A stretch of 52,394 bases of DNA from Bacillus ndiopicus (GTDB lineage: Bacteria > Bacillota > Bacilli > Bacillales_A > Planococcaceae), in the NCBI RefSeq assembly GCF_000612805.1, contig NZ_HG964413.1, positions 1-52,394 of the forward strand, given 5' to 3'. Shown one piece after another: positions 16,383-26,225 of this stretch. A program made the position numbers and the translations under genes. Within the stretch, counting starts at the first letter, position 1. Each line of letters starts with the position of its first letter. The notes below the pieces were generated by a model that was given only the letters and a program-made list of their open reading frames with translations, was not told the DNA's origin and ran no database searches.

Positions 16383-17027
16383 TTACAGCAAATGCGCTGC
16401 TACTATAAAACTCGCCTCAGTCTTTTCCTGAATTTCCTGTACTGAGCTACCTTCCATTACTTCGATTAAAACCATGCCCTCTTCCGTAAAATCAAAAACT
16501 GCTAAATCGGTAATTAAACGATGCACAACTGCTTTTCCTGTTAAAGGTAATGTACATTCCTTTTTAATTTTCGATTCGCCATGCTTATTGACATGCTCCA
16601 TAATGACAACAACACGTTTTGCGCCAACAACTAAATCCATTGCGCCACCCATGCCTTTGACCATTTTGCCTGGAATCATCCAGTTTGCTAAATCTCCTTC
16701 CTGCGAAACCTCCATTCCTCCTAAAATTGCTAAGTCGATATGACCACCGCGAATCATCGCAAATGACGCGGCACTATCAAAAAAAGCAGCCCCGCGCGCA
16801 GCAGTAACAGTTTCCTTCCCCGCGTTAATTAAATCCGCATCTACTTCCGCCTCTGTTGGATATGGTCCGATGCCAAGTAAGCCATTTTCTGATTGTAATA
16901 ATACATTAACATCTGCCGGCAAAGCATCTGCAACAAGTGTTGGAATGCCGATACCTAGGTTCACATACATACCGTCTTTTACTTCTTGAACAGCACGCGC
17001 TACAATCAATTGTCTACTATCACGCAT
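16383..17027 (-). CDS. scoB: 3-oxoacid CoA-transferase subunit B
   Basis: 214 residues, the beta subunit of an acetoacetate/butyrate-type CoA-transferase. The catalytic glutamate lies in [13 protein letters not shown] (near residue 46); the glycine-rich [20 protein letters not shown] and [18 protein letters not shown] are also typical. One base separates it from scoA. AtoA is the E. coli counterpart; the exact acid cannot be told from sequence. Confidence 0.92.
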   Translation of the reverse strand: MRDSRQLIVARAVQEVKDGMYVNLGIGIPTLVADALPADVNVLLQSENGLLGIGPYPTEAEVDADLINAGKETVTAARGAAFFDSAASFAMIRGGHIDLAILGGMEVSQEGDLANWMIPGKMVKGMGGAMDLVVGAKRVVVIMEHVNKHGESKIKKECTLPLTGKAVVHRLITDLAVFDFTEEGMVLIEVMEGSSVQEIQEKTEASFIVAAHLL

Positions 17028-17028
17028 T

Positions 17029-17742
17029 TCAAATATCCCCCTTCACAACACGTCGTTCGATGCGTTTTTCGTAGTTTTCCCCTAGCAAGACACGTTGTAC
17101 ATAAATGCCTGGCGTGTGAATTTCATCTGGATCAAGCTCGCCCACTTCAACGATTTCCTCCACTTCTGCAATTGTAATTTTACCAGCTGTCGCTGCAATT
17201 GGATTAAAATTACGCGACGTTTTACGGAATACTAGATTGCCCATTGTATCTGCCTTCCAAGCCTTTACTAATGCAAAATCACCAACAATGCCTTCCTCCA
17301 GCAAATATTCCTTACCATCGAAGACTTTTACTTCCTTCCCCTCTGCGATTGGCGTACCAACCCCAGTTGCTGTATAAAAGCCTGGAATACCCGCACCACC
17401 TGCACGAATGCGCTCTGCAAGTGTACCCTGTGGTGTCAATTCAACCTCTAGCTCACCACTTAAAAATTGCTGCTCAAAAATTTTATTTTCTCCCACATAG
17501 GATGCTACCATTTTTTTTATCTGCTTATTCGCTAGGAGCAAGCCTAATCCCCAATCATCTACACCACAGTTATTACTAACAACTGTTAGATTTTTTGTTC
17601 CTTTATTTTTTAATGCCTCAATCAATTTTTCTGGAATACCACAAAGCCCAAAGCCACCAACGATTAATGTGCTGCCATCCCCAATATCTTCCACAGCCTC
17701 ACTAAAAGATGACCATACTTTATTATTCGCCAATACAAACAC
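17029..17742 (-). CDS. scoA: 3-oxoacid CoA-transferase subunit A
   Basis: 237 residues, alpha subunit (AtoD/ScoA type). The [16 protein letters not shown] motif and [13 protein letters not shown] are visible, followed by [15 protein letters not shown]. First gene of the pair, downstream of a LysR regulator on the same strand and near an AtoE-type short-chain fatty acid transporter gene, suggesting a pathway that imports and activates acetoacetate or butyrate. Confidence 0.92.
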   Translation of the reverse strand: MFVLANNKVWSSFSEAVEDIGDGSTLIVGGFGLCGIPEKLIEALKNKGTKNLTVVSNNCGVDDWGLGLLLANKQIKKMVASYVGENKIFEQQFLSGELEVELTPQGTLAERIRAGGAGIPGFYTATGVGTPIAEGKEVKVFDGKEYLLEEGIVGDFALVKAWKADTMGNLVFRKTSRNFNPIAATAGKITIAEVEEIVEVGELDPDEIHTPGIYVQRVLLGENYEKRIERRVVKGDI

Positions 17743-17834
17743 CCCTTTTCTGTATTACTTAACGAAAATTCTACCTTACGCACGTTTTTCAGTAAATGAA
17801 TAATAGCATTTTTATTTATTCCTTTTTAGAATAA

Positions 17835-18725
17835 TTATAAATCACTTTCCCTACCTTCCCCAATTAGCTTTAAAAATTCCTTTTGTGCATAGGATTGATA
17901 TGCATTTTTTTTCGTAATAATTGCTAAGCTCCATGGCAAATGTACTCCTTCGATTGGCACGATCTTTACATTGCTATTCATTTGTTTTTCATAAATCGAT
18001 TTAGGTAATAATGTCACTCCTAAATTAGAAGCTACGAGTTCTATAATTAAATCCCATTGCGAGCTTTTATAACTTACATTTGGCTGAAATCCCGCTGTAC
18101 GGCACTTTTTTATAATGTAATCATGCAAAGCAAATTCTTCTGTAAACAAAATGAATTTTTCTTGCTTTAAGTCCGCTAGAGATATAGATTCCTGATTAGC
18201 TAGCGGATGTGCCTCATGAAGAAAAGCATAAAATGTATCCTCTATAAAAGGAGTAACAGTAAAATGCTTCTCATCTGTTGGTAAAACGACAAAGCCTACA
18301 TCAATTTGCCCGCTATCTACTAATGGAGCTATGGCCTTTGCGCCTCTTTCAATGAGCTGTAATTGTACATCAGGATAGCGTGAATGAAAGTCACGTGCAA
18401 TTCGCGGGAAAAATAATGTACCGATTAACGGAGGAATTCCTACTTTAATCACACCAGATTTCATATTCATTAAGTCATCTAATGCAATATTTAACTCTTC
18501 TACGGCTCGAAGTATTTTATGGCTCTGCTCATAAACTAGCACTCCTACATCCGTTAAAATAACATGTCTTGTAGAACGGTCCAACAGCTCAACATTTAAA
18601 GAATCTTCCAATCTCTTAATACTTTTGCTAAGAGATGGCTGCGAAACAAAGCTTTCATTTGCCGCTTTCGTAAAGCTTCCATTTTCTACAACTGTAATAA
18701 AGGATTTTAAGTCTTTAAACTCCAT
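17835..18725 (-). CDS. LysR-family transcriptional regulator
   Basis: 296 residues: winged helix-turn-helix at residues about 1-60 (GSFTKAANESFVSQPSLSKSIKRLE) and a LysR substrate-binding domain from about residue 90. It lies between scoA and the divergent atoE, 92 bases upstream of scoA, so it likely controls one or both in response to a small organic acid. A specific T-N11-A operator was not pinned down. Confidence 0.92.
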   Translation of the reverse strand: MEFKDLKSFITVVENGSFTKAANESFVSQPSLSKSIKRLEDSLNVELLDRSTRHVILTDVGVLVYEQSHKILRAVEELNIALDDLMNMKSGVIKVGIPPLIGTLFFPRIARDFHSRYPDVQLQLIERGAKAIAPLVDSGQIDVGFVVLPTDEKHFTVTPFIEDTFYAFLHEAHPLANQESISLADLKQEKFILFTEEFALHDYIIKKCRTAGFQPNVSYKSSQWDLIIELVASNLGVTLLPKSIYEKQMNSNVKIVPIEGVHLPWSLAIITKKNAYQSYAQKEFLKLIGEGRESDL

Positions 18726-18851
18726 ATCAAAGCTCCTTTTGATTTATTCTAATTTGGTATAATCATCATTCTATTTAGTCGTAAGATGCTTAAATTTACT
18801 ATAGCATATTACTATTGCTACAAAACAAATATCGTTATTTAAAACCTCCAT

Positions 18852-18910
18852 CTGAAATCTGCGACATCTATCAGAGACTTTGGGCTAGCCCTTGTACATA
18901 TGTATGGTAC
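18852..18910 (+). repeat. Dispersed intergenic element, fragment E
   Basis: A short, weak match in the LysR/atoE divergent region: GAAATCTGCGACATCTATCAG, resembling the CTGTGACATCCGC core of copies A-D, followed by CCTTGTACATATG. Only the core is recognisable. The rest of 18726-19034 shows no gene. Confidence 0.35.
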
Positions 18911-19034
18911 TATCAAGCAGAGTTCCTTTATAAAATTATTATTGTGAAATCATTTATAAAAAACATAGATTCCCCTCCTTTTTTCTACCTTATAACTCAA
19001 TAATTCTCGAAAATTCAATTTTATAATTTTATTA

Positions 19035-19063
19035 ATGACATTTTTCTGTAATATGAATATAGA
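19035..19063 (+). promoter_or_regulatory. Probable atoE promoter
   Basis: -35 ATGACA (19035-19040), 17-base spacer, -10 TATAGA (19058-19063), 45 bases before the ATG at 19109 with an AAGGGGG site between. The signals look intact although the gene is interrupted. Confidence 0.55.
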
Positions 19064-19108
19064 ACATCACAGCTAGCTTAAACGCTGTTTCACAAGGGGG
19101 ATATCTTT

Positions 19109-20422
19109 ATGAAGTATTTAACGCGCTTTGCTAACGCATTAATGGATAGGTTTTTGCCTGATCCATACATATTCGTAGCTATTTTAACGGCACTTGTTAT
19201 GTTGCTTGGCGTAACATTAACAGATTCTTCACCACTCGACATGGTAAATTATTGAGGGAATGGAATTTGGGGATTACTAGCCTTTACGATGCAAATGGTA
19301 GTCGTATTAGCTGCTGGTCATGTACTAGCTAACAGCCCTGTATTTAAAAAAGGGCTATCCTCTGTTGCCAGTAAGATTAAAACACCAACAATAGCTATTA
19401 TTACAGTAACATTCGTTTCACTTGTTGCTTGCTGGATTAACTGGGGCTTCGGTTTAGTAATTGGAGCTTTATTTGCAAAAGAGATTGCGCGTTATGTAAA
19501 GAAAGTAGATTACCGTTTATTAATCGCAAGCGCTTACTCTGGGTTTGTTATATGGCATGGTGGATTGGCAGGTTCGATCCCCCTTTCTGTTGCAACGGAG
19601 GGACATCCATTCGCAGATATTATGGGTGTTGTGCCTACTACAGATACATTATTTACACCGTATAACTTATTTATTGTTATCGTTATTTTATTTACATTGC
19701 CTTTATTTAATCGCTGGATGATGCCAAAAGGCGATGATATTGTAGAAGTAGATCCCGTACTTTTAGCTGATGAAAAGGAAGAGTTACCTGAGCCACAAAA
19801 TACTTTCGCTAGCCGTGCTGAGCGTAGTTACTTGATTACAATTTTTGTTGGTTTAATCGGGCTCGTATTTTTAATACACCATTTTAGCACAAAGGGCTTT
19901 GTGTTAGATTTAAATATTGTTAATACGATTTTCATTGTATTAGGAGTTATTTTCCACGGTACACCACAACGTTTCCTTGCAGCAGCACAACAAGCGATTA
20001 AAACGACAACAGGTATCGTTTTTCAATTCCCGTTTTATGCAGGGATTATGGGGATGATGACAGCATCAGGATTAGCTGCTGTATTTTCTGAATGGTTTGT
20101 TAATATTTCAAATGAGCATACATTCTATTTATTCACATTTTTCGCGGGTGGCTTAGTAAATATTTTTGTACCATCTGGTGGTGGGCAATGGGCTGTTCAA
20201 GCACCTATTATGCTTGATGCTGCTACAGCAATTGGGGCAGATTATGCAAAAACAGCTATGGCTATCGCTTGGGGTGATGCATGGACAAATATGATTCAAC
20301 CGTTTTGGGCATTGCCAGCATTAGCAATTGCCGGCTTAAGAGCCAAGGATATTATGGGCTTCTGTTTATTTATCCTTATTTTCACAGGTATCATAATTAG
20401 TATTGGCTTTTTATTCTTTTAA
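19109..20422 (+). pseudogene. atoE: AtoE-like short-chain fatty acid transporter with internal TGA
   Basis: Polytopic transporter of the AtoE family, taking up acetoacetate or butyrate. Read from the ATG at 19109 (good AAGGGGG site), the frame encodes a normal AtoE N-terminus (RFLPDPYIFVAILTAL) and then meets TGA at codon 49 (19253-19255). The same frame continues directly as GNGIWGLLAFTMQM to a stop at 20420. In E. coli AtoE the corresponding segment is MWGDGFWNLLAFGMQM, so the TGA replaces a conserved Trp (TGG to TGA). Full reading would be 437 residues against 440 in E. coli. No other lesion is seen, so it is a recent nonsense mutation, a sequencing error or readthrough. Confidence 0.88.
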
Positions 20423-20426
20423 CTCA

Positions 20427-20462
20427 AAGGGGTGTCTCAAAATAACTTTTCAGACACCCCTT
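20427..20462. terminator. Terminator between atoE and the membrane protein gene
   Basis: AGGGGTGTCT-AAAA pairs with TTTT-AGACACCCCT (one mismatch) around TAAC. It lies between convergent genes, and the stem resembles the one at 5155-5188. Confidence 0.75.
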
Positions 20463-20469
20463 ACAAATA

Positions 20470-21735
20470 TCATGCATTATCCCCCGCTACCTGCCGTTGC
20501 CGCACCCACAGTAAAAAGCCTGTCGCCAGTGAGATTGAGACGATAACTGGTATTAACAGTTGTCCTGTCTGAAATAAATATATTTCACTTCCTACGATAA
20601 GAAGAAAAGCAATCACAAATGTATAGTTGGGCATTCGAATTTTAGTAAATAATAGTACATAAATAAAGGGTAATAACACCGCATTCATTATGCCGAAAAA
20701 GAGCACAGTATAGAGCAATGAAATTTTTTCAATCCCTGATAGTAATCCAACAACTAGAAACAGTGATATTAATGTTGTGGCTGTATGTGCTATATTTTCT
20801 CGTCTAGCGGCCTGAAAAGCCTTCAGGCTGTTAAGCAATACTACAAAGCAAGCGATCACGCTAAATAAACCGAATAAATAGCTTAGCCATAACGACTCTT
20901 CTCTATATAAAAACGTTAGTATAAGCACCTCTAAGTTTTCAAAAGACCCCCTAAAAATAGCAATCATTAAAATGGCTGTAAAGGAGAATCCTAGTAATAT
21001 TTTTATAAAAGCAGCAGAAAATAAAGCACTTTTACGCTTTTCCTGCTTGATAAAGGAAAGATTAAACCATGTTGGGAAATCGACAAGTACTTGTCCTGCA
21101 GCTACAAATAAATAGGCAATGAAAACTGTAATTATTTCTGGATTTTTATAATACAGCAAATAAGGGTGATATAAACGAATGCCTTCATAAATTTTTGTCG
21201 TACCGTTCAATACAAAATAATAAATTGGAATAAACGTTAGTGTGCTAAACAAAGTAATGATAAATAGCATCGTAAACAGATAAAAGCCATTTGTCGATGT
21301 ATAAAATGCAAAAATTACGAGCAATAGCAGGAAAGCAAATAAAAATTGCAAATACCATTCGTTAAAAATTAAATGCGTAAATGTATATAACACGACAAAT
21401 TGAACAATCCATAGCTCATATTGAGCAAAATAAGTGATGCTTTTAAAAAAAAGTTGATTATGCCCTGTTGTTTGCTGATCAATTCGTTCTGTAATATATA
21501 CTGTGGCTGGCTGTCCAAACTCTGCTTTTTTCACGAAAAAGGCGAGTGCAGTTAAAGCAAGACCATAACTTAATGTATAAATGATACCGAAAAACAATCC
21601 ATATTTTATAAGCGTTTTTTCTGAGGACATAAGAGGATTGCCTGTAATCCAGCGAACAAGTAACAAACTTGCACCAAAGGCTGTACCTACCATAAAAAAG
21701 TTAGATGTGAAAAGGCTACTGACACTACGCTTCAT
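20470..21735 (-). CDS. Polytopic membrane protein, probable transporter or sensor partner
   Basis: 421 residues with about 10-12 hydrophobic segments and short loops; the N-terminal stretch NFFMVGTAFGASLLL recalls APC/LeuT-fold carriers such as YkvI, but I cannot assign it firmly. It overlaps the response regulator gene by 11 bases and ends the kinase-regulator-membrane protein operon. Because the kinase has almost no external domain, this protein could be the transported-substrate sensor or the regulated carrier; that is an inference. Confidence 0.6.
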   Translation of the reverse strand: MKRSVSSLFTSNFFMVGTAFGASLLLVRWITGNPLMSSEKTLIKYGLFFGIIYTLSYGLALTALAFFVKKAEFGQPATVYITERIDQQTTGHNQLFFKSITYFAQYELWIVQFVVLYTFTHLIFNEWYLQFLFAFLLLLVIFAFYTSTNGFYLFTMLFIITLFSTLTFIPIYYFVLNGTTKIYEGIRLYHPYLLYYKNPEIITVFIAYLFVAAGQVLVDFPTWFNLSFIKQEKRKSALFSAAFIKILLGFSFTAILMIAIFRGSFENLEVLILTFLYREESLWLSYLFGLFSVIACFVVLLNSLKAFQAARRENIAHTATTLISLFLVVGLLSGIEKISLLYTVLFFGIMNAVLLPFIYVLLFTKIRMPNYTFVIAFLLIVGSEIYLFQTGQLLIPVIVSISLATGFLLWVRQRQVAGDNA

Positions 21736-22429
21736 TATTGCGATTCACTTCCATCACCTTGTATTCTCTCGGTGCTTTGCCATATTTCTTTTTAAATGCG
21801 ACGCTAAAATAATGCTGGCTATTAAAGCCGCTTTGCTCTGCAATTTCAGAAATGCTTAGCTTCGGATTATTCAGCATCTTTGCCTTAGCCTTTTCAAGAC
21901 GATAATTATTTATATATTCATTTAATCCAATTTGCTGTACCTCTAAAAACTTCCTACTTAAATAACTAGGATGTACAAAAACTTCTGCCGCAATAGAGTT
22001 GACTGTTAGTTTCTCTGCATAGCGTTCATGAATAATAGATAGTGCAGCCTGAATTGTTTCATTTTGCGAGGACCACTTATCATATTTTTTAATTGTTTGA
22101 ATAAGTTCATCCTCTATAATTGGTTTTGTCAAATAGTCCGATACGCCAACACGAATTGCCTGCTGCGCGTAATCAAAGCTTTGATATGCGGTTACCATTA
22201 CAATATCTAGCTCATATAGCTGCTGTAGCTCCTTTGCTAGCTCTAGCCCTGTCTTTCCTGGCATTTGAATATCTAGAAAAGCTAAATGAATACGATGTTG
22301 CTTTGCCAATGCCATAGCCTGTGAGGCGTCTTGCGCTTTATAAATATGCCAATTGGGAAAATGAGGCTTAATTAAATATTCAAGCTGCTCTACCTCTAGA
22401 AATTCATCGTCTACAATTAGTAAATTCAT
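21725..22429 (-). CDS. Response regulator, AraC output (YesN type)
   Basis: 234 residues. Receiver domain at 1-120 with acidic VDDE, phospho-acceptor Asp in FLDIQMPG (residue about 54), Thr/Ala in VTAYQ and Lys in YLTKP. The C-terminal AraC/XylS double helix-turn-helix covers about 130-228 (VHPSYLSRKFLE and ISEIAEQSGFNSQHYFSVAFKKKYG). Overlaps the kinase gene by ATGA. Confidence 0.93.
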   Translation of the reverse strand: MNLLIVDDEFLEVEQLEYLIKPHFPNWHIYKAQDASQAMALAKQHRIHLAFLDIQMPGKTGLELAKELQQLYELDIVMVTAYQSFDYAQQAIRVGVSDYLTKPIIEDELIQTIKKYDKWSSQNETIQAALSIIHERYAEKLTVNSIAAEVFVHPSYLSRKFLEVQQIGLNEYINNYRLEKAKAKMLNNPKLSISEIAEQSGFNSQHYFSVAFKKKYGKAPREYKVMEVNRNNEA

Positions 22430-23193
22430 TTGTCACCCTCCCCTTCCTCTAGTGTATCCATTATAGGTATTTCAATAAAAACTGCAAATTCATTATTTTC
22501 ATTTGTCGTATAAAACTGGTAATCCTCTTTGCCATATAGTAATGTAAGGCGCGATTCAATATTTGCTAAACCATAACCACTTTCCTCATGAATGTTTTCT
22601 TCATATTGTCCATGCTGTGAGTTACGTACAATTAAACGTAGCCTATCATCTATCACCTGTATGGAAATGTACATTTCGGCTGGCCCTGAATATTTCTCAA
22701 AGCCATGTTTAAATGCATTCTCCACTAAAGTTTGTAGCAAAAAGGGTGGTAAATTTTCAACCTTTGCCTGCTCTGAAACGTCGAGAGTGAGCTGAAGTCG
22801 CTCGCCAAAGCGATACCTTTGAATAATGTAATAATGATTAATTAATGCTAATTCATCCTCTATAGGTACTAACATATTTGTATCTTTATAATGGAATTTT
22901 AAAAATTGGGCTAAGCTCTCTGTTGCCTTTACTAAATCATCTTTGCGATTTAATCTAGCTAGTCCTAATATAATATTGAGCGTATTGAAAAAGAAATGTG
23001 GCTTAATTTGCTGATTAAGCTTCATCAAATTTATAGACTGCAAATCCTTCTCAAGCTCTAATCTTCTTTTCTCTTCCTTCAAACTATCAATTTGCTTCTC
23101 GAAAATTGAAATAAACCCCAGCAACATCGCAGAGATGATGGGGGTCAAAATACAAATCATAATAAACATATTAAATGTGTCTAATTGAAGCAT
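22426..23193 (-). CDS. Sensor histidine kinase, YesM/LytS type
   Basis: 255 residues. One membrane segment at about 9-28, then a coiled coil (EKQIDSLKEEKRRLELEKDL), the His_kinase block QIKPHFFFNTLN with the phosphorylated His, and an ATPase domain with N box ENAFKHG and G box GYGLANIESRL. Unusually short, with no external sensor domain, so the signal probably comes through a partner such as the membrane protein in the same operon. Confidence 0.9.
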   Translation of the reverse strand: MLQLDTFNMFIMICILTPIISAMLLGFISIFEKQIDSLKEEKRRLELEKDLQSINLMKLNQQIKPHFFFNTLNIILGLARLNRKDDLVKATESLAQFLKFHYKDTNMLVPIEDELALINHYYIIQRYRFGERLQLTLDVSEQAKVENLPPFLLQTLVENAFKHGFEKYSGPAEMYISIQVIDDRLRLIVRNSQHGQYEENIHEESGYGLANIESRLTLLYGKEDYQFYTTNENNEFAVFIEIPIMDTLEEGEGDK

Positions 23194-23218
23194 ACAGCAA
23201 CACTCCAGCTCCTAGTGA

Positions 23219-23250
23219 GTCGAGTTAACTCTTGTCTGATTTTTATTAAA
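23219..23250 (+). repeat. Dispersed intergenic element, fragment F
   Basis: A weak match to the 5' edge of copies A-C: GTCGAGTTAACTCTTGTCTG followed by ATTTTT. Too short to be sure. Confidence 0.25.
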
Positions 23251-23292
23251 ACATATAATCATTTCCCAAGAAATTTTTTTGCTCCTATTGCC

Positions 23293-24276
23293 TCATAGGA
23301 AGTTTTCCCAGTAATGACATGCCGTCTTATGTCCGTCCTTCACTTCGACTAATTGTGGTTCCTGTTGCTTACATTGCTCTGTGGCAAATGGGCAACGTGT
23401 ATGGAATCGACAACCTGACGGAGGATTTAACGGCGATGGCACGTCTCCTTTTAAAATAATTCGTTCGCGCTTTTGTCCTTTTTCAACTGTTGGAATTGCT
23501 GAAAAAAGAGCACGCGTATATGGATGCACAGGTGTATCAAACAACGATTTTTTATTAGCAATCTCAACAATTTTACCTAAATACATTACAATTACACGGT
23601 CTGAGATATGACGCACAACACTTAAATCGTGCGAAATAAATAGCAATGTTAAGCCTAGTTCTTTTTGCAGCTTTTTTAATAAGTTTAAAATTTGCGCTTG
23701 AATTGAAACGTCTAATGCAGATACAGACTCATCACAAATAATAATTTTCGGATTTACCGATAAAGCGCGAGCAATACCGATACGTTGGCGTTGTCCACCT
23801 GAAAATTCATGAGGATAGCGCTCTAAATATTCAGGCTGTAGACCAACTAATTGCATTAGCTCAATCATGCGTGCCTCCTGCTTTTCCTTTGGCACAACAT
23901 CTTGAATCGACATCGCCTCAGTCAGCATTTGACGAATTGTTCGACGCGGATTTAATGATGCATATGGATCTTGGAAAATAATTTGGATATCTTTGCGTGC
24001 AACACGTAATTGCTTTTGCGTCATCTCTAATAAATTTTCACCAAATAATGAAATACTGCCATCTGTTGGCTCATCTAATCGTAAAATAGAACGGCCTGTT
24101 GTTGATTTTCCACAACCAGATTCGCCTACAATACTCAATGTTTCGCCCTCGTACAATTGAAAAGAAATATCGTCTACCGCACGTACAATTTGCTTTTCAC
24201 CAAATAGCTTTTCCTTTTTTAAATAAAAATATTGCTTTAAATTTGTGACTTCTAAAATTGGTTGAACCTCACCCAT
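23293..24276 (-). CDS. Oligopeptide-type ABC transporter ATPase (OppF/DppF)
   Basis: About 327 residues. Walker [10 protein letters not shown], signature FSGGQRQRIGIARAL, Walker B IIICDESVSALD and the C-terminal oligo_HPY block with PLNPPSGCRFHTRCPFA. The open frame extends to 24306, but the natural start is the ATG at 24276, overlapping the OppD-type stop as TAATG after a GGGGAG site. Together with the next three genes it forms a peptide/nickel-family importer. Confidence 0.9.
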   Translation of the reverse strand: MGEVQPILEVTNLKQYFYLKKEKLFGEKQIVRAVDDISFQLYEGETLSIVGESGCGKSTTGRSILRLDEPTDGSISLFGENLLEMTQKQLRVARKDIQIIFQDPYASLNPRRTIRQMLTEAMSIQDVVPKEKQEARMIELMQLVGLQPEYLERYPHEFSGGQRQRIGIARALSVNPKIIICDESVSALDVSIQAQILNLLKKLQKELGLTLLFISHDLSVVRHISDRVIVMYLGKIVEIANKKSLFDTPVHPYTRALFSAIPTVEKGQKRERIILKGDVPSPLNPPSGCRFHTRCPFATEQCKQQEPQLVEVKDGHKTACHYWENFL

Positions 24277-25280
24277 TACAGCTCCCCACTTTCTTGTAGA
24301 TTCCACTTCTCTGAATATTGATAGCAGCGTACTTTGCGTCCTTTTGCCATTTCAATAAGCTCTGGCTGTGCCTCACGACATAAATCTCGCGCAAATGGGC
24401 AACGATCCGCATAACGACAGCCTACAGGATATTTATATGGGCTTGGTACAGAGCCTTCAATTGTTTGTAGCTCATCCTGCTCCTCATAAAGCTTTGGCAA
24501 TGAATCGATTAAGCCACGTGTATATGGGTGTAATGGCTGTTCAAAAAGCTCCTCTGTTGCCCCTTCTTCAATAACCTGTCCTGCATACATAACTGCCACT
24601 TTATCACACATTTCTGATACTACGCCTAAATCATGCGTAATGAAGATAATACTCATCCCCATTTTTTGCTGCAAATCTTTTAAAATTTCTAAGATTTGTG
24701 CCTGAATCGTTACATCGAGTGCCGTTGTTGGCTCATCTGCGATTAATACATCAGGACTACAAGCTAATGCCATTGCAATCATAACGCGTTGGCGCATCCC
24801 ACCACTTAGCTGATATGGCTCTTGCTTAGCGCGCTTTTCAGGAGATGGTATACCTACGATACGTAGCATTTCAACTGCCTTATCCCACGCCTGTTTGCGT
24901 GGTAATTTTTCATGTAGGCGAATTGTCTCAGCAATTTGCTCACCTACTGTAATAACAGGATTCAAGCTTGTCATTGGCTCCTGAAAAATCATTGAAATCT
25001 TCTTACCACGAATTTGGCGTAACTCCTCCTGTGGTAAACCGACAATATTTTTACCATGTAATAAAATTTCGCCTTCTACAATTTTCCCTGGAGGTGATGG
25101 AATTAAGTTTAAAATCGATAAGGAAGTCATTGATTTTCCACAACCTGATTCCCCTACAACACCAATTGTTTCACCTTTATTTAAATAAAAGGACACGCCA
25201 TCTACTGCTTTGGACACACCTTCTTTTGTGAAAAAATGTGTTTTTAAATTTTTCACCTCGAGCACCTTTTGCTGTTCCAT
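24276..25280 (-). CDS. Oligopeptide-type ABC transporter ATPase (OppD/DppD)
   Basis: 334 residues. Walker [10 protein letters not shown], signature [15 protein letters not shown], Walker [13 protein letters not shown] and a C-terminal [14 protein letters not shown]. The cysteine-rich C-termini of this protein and its partner recall the Fe-S-binding ends of Dpp/Opp ATPases. Linked to both neighbours by tight spacing. Confidence 0.9.
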   Translation of the reverse strand: MEQQKVLEVKNLKTHFFTKEGVSKAVDGVSFYLNKGETIGVVGESGCGKSMTSLSILNLIPSPPGKIVEGEILLHGKNIVGLPQEELRQIRGKKISMIFQEPMTSLNPVITVGEQIAETIRLHEKLPRKQAWDKAVEMLRIVGIPSPEKRAKQEPYQLSGGMRQRVMIAMALACSPDVLIADEPTTALDVTIQAQILEILKDLQQKMGMSIIFITHDLGVVSEMCDKVAVMYAGQVIEEGATEELFEQPLHPYTRGLIDSLPKLYEEQDELQTIEGSVPSPYKYPVGCRYADRCPFARDLCREAQPELIEMAKGRKVRCYQYSEKWNLQESGEL

Positions 25281-25292
25281 GAAAATCCCCTC

Positions 25293-26213
25293 CTAGTTCA
25301 AATCAATACGTTTATTAAATACGCGATATAAAATATCAACGATTAAGTTTACAAATACGAAAATTAATGAAGCAACTAATACGCCACCTTGTACAACAGG
25401 TAAATCACGTGTACGAATCGCGTCTACAATCATACGACCTAAGCCGTTAACTGCAAAAACTGATTCTACTAACACCGTACCACCTAAAAGACTACCAAAC
25501 TGTAAGCCTACTACTGTAATAACCGGAATCATTGCGTTGCGTAGTGCATGCTTGAAAATAATAACGTAGCCTTTCAAGCCTTTTGCTTTTGCTGTACGAA
25601 TAAAGTCTTGATTCACTACTTCTAACATACTAGAACGCGTCATACGCGCAACAATTGCTGCTCCTCCAGCTCCTAATGTAATCGCTGGTAAAATAATATG
25701 CATTGGGCTTTCCCAGCCTGCTACTGGTAGCCAGCCTAAATTAATTGCAAATGTGTACATTAATAAAATACCTAACCAGAAACTCGGTAATGAAATACCT
25801 AATAACGCGATAACCATAAAGCTCATATCTAACCATGAATATGGGCGAATAGCTGAAACAATACCCGCAATTAAACCAAGTATAATCGTAATTGCGATAC
25901 TATACATTGCAAGCTCAAAGGTAATCGGTAAGCGAGTTGAAATCTCTTCTAAAACAGGCTTGCCATTTTTTAATGAATTACCAAAATCCCCTTGTACAAC
26001 GCCTTTAATATAGTCAAAATACTGTACATAAATTGGTTTATTTAAGCCTAAAGATTCTCGTAAATCTTCAATTGTTTGCTCTGAAGCACCTTCCCCCGCT
26101 AAAATAACGGCTGAATCCCCCGGAACCATTTGCATAATTAAAAACACAACTAATGTAACGCCAAGTATTACTGGAATTACTTGTGCTAAACGTTTTAAAA
26201 TAAATACTGCCAT
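25293..26213 (-). CDS. Peptide-type ABC permease (OppB/DppB)
   Basis: 306 residues, six membrane segments. The N-terminus (LAQVIPVILGVTLVVFLIMQMVPGD) is typical of DppB/GsiC, and the EAA loop lies in TRSSMLEVVNQDFIRTAKAKGLKG. Second gene of the minus-strand operon. Confidence 0.92.
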   Translation of the reverse strand: MAVFILKRLAQVIPVILGVTLVVFLIMQMVPGDSAVILAGEGASEQTIEDLRESLGLNKPIYVQYFDYIKGVVQGDFGNSLKNGKPVLEEISTRLPITFELAMYSIAITIILGLIAGIVSAIRPYSWLDMSFMVIALLGISLPSFWLGILLMYTFAINLGWLPVAGWESPMHIILPAITLGAGGAAIVARMTRSSMLEVVNQDFIRTAKAKGLKGYVIIFKHALRNAMIPVITVVGLQFGSLLGGTVLVESVFAVNGLGRMIVDAIRTRDLPVVQGGVLVASLIFVFVNLIVDILYRVFNKRIDLN

Positions 26214-26225
26214 TATTTTCGCCTC

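Noticed and set aside
19253..19255. TGA in atoE read as selenocysteine
   Set aside because: AtoE is not a known selenoprotein, the position is a conserved Trp rather than Cys, and no obvious stem-loop follows the codon.
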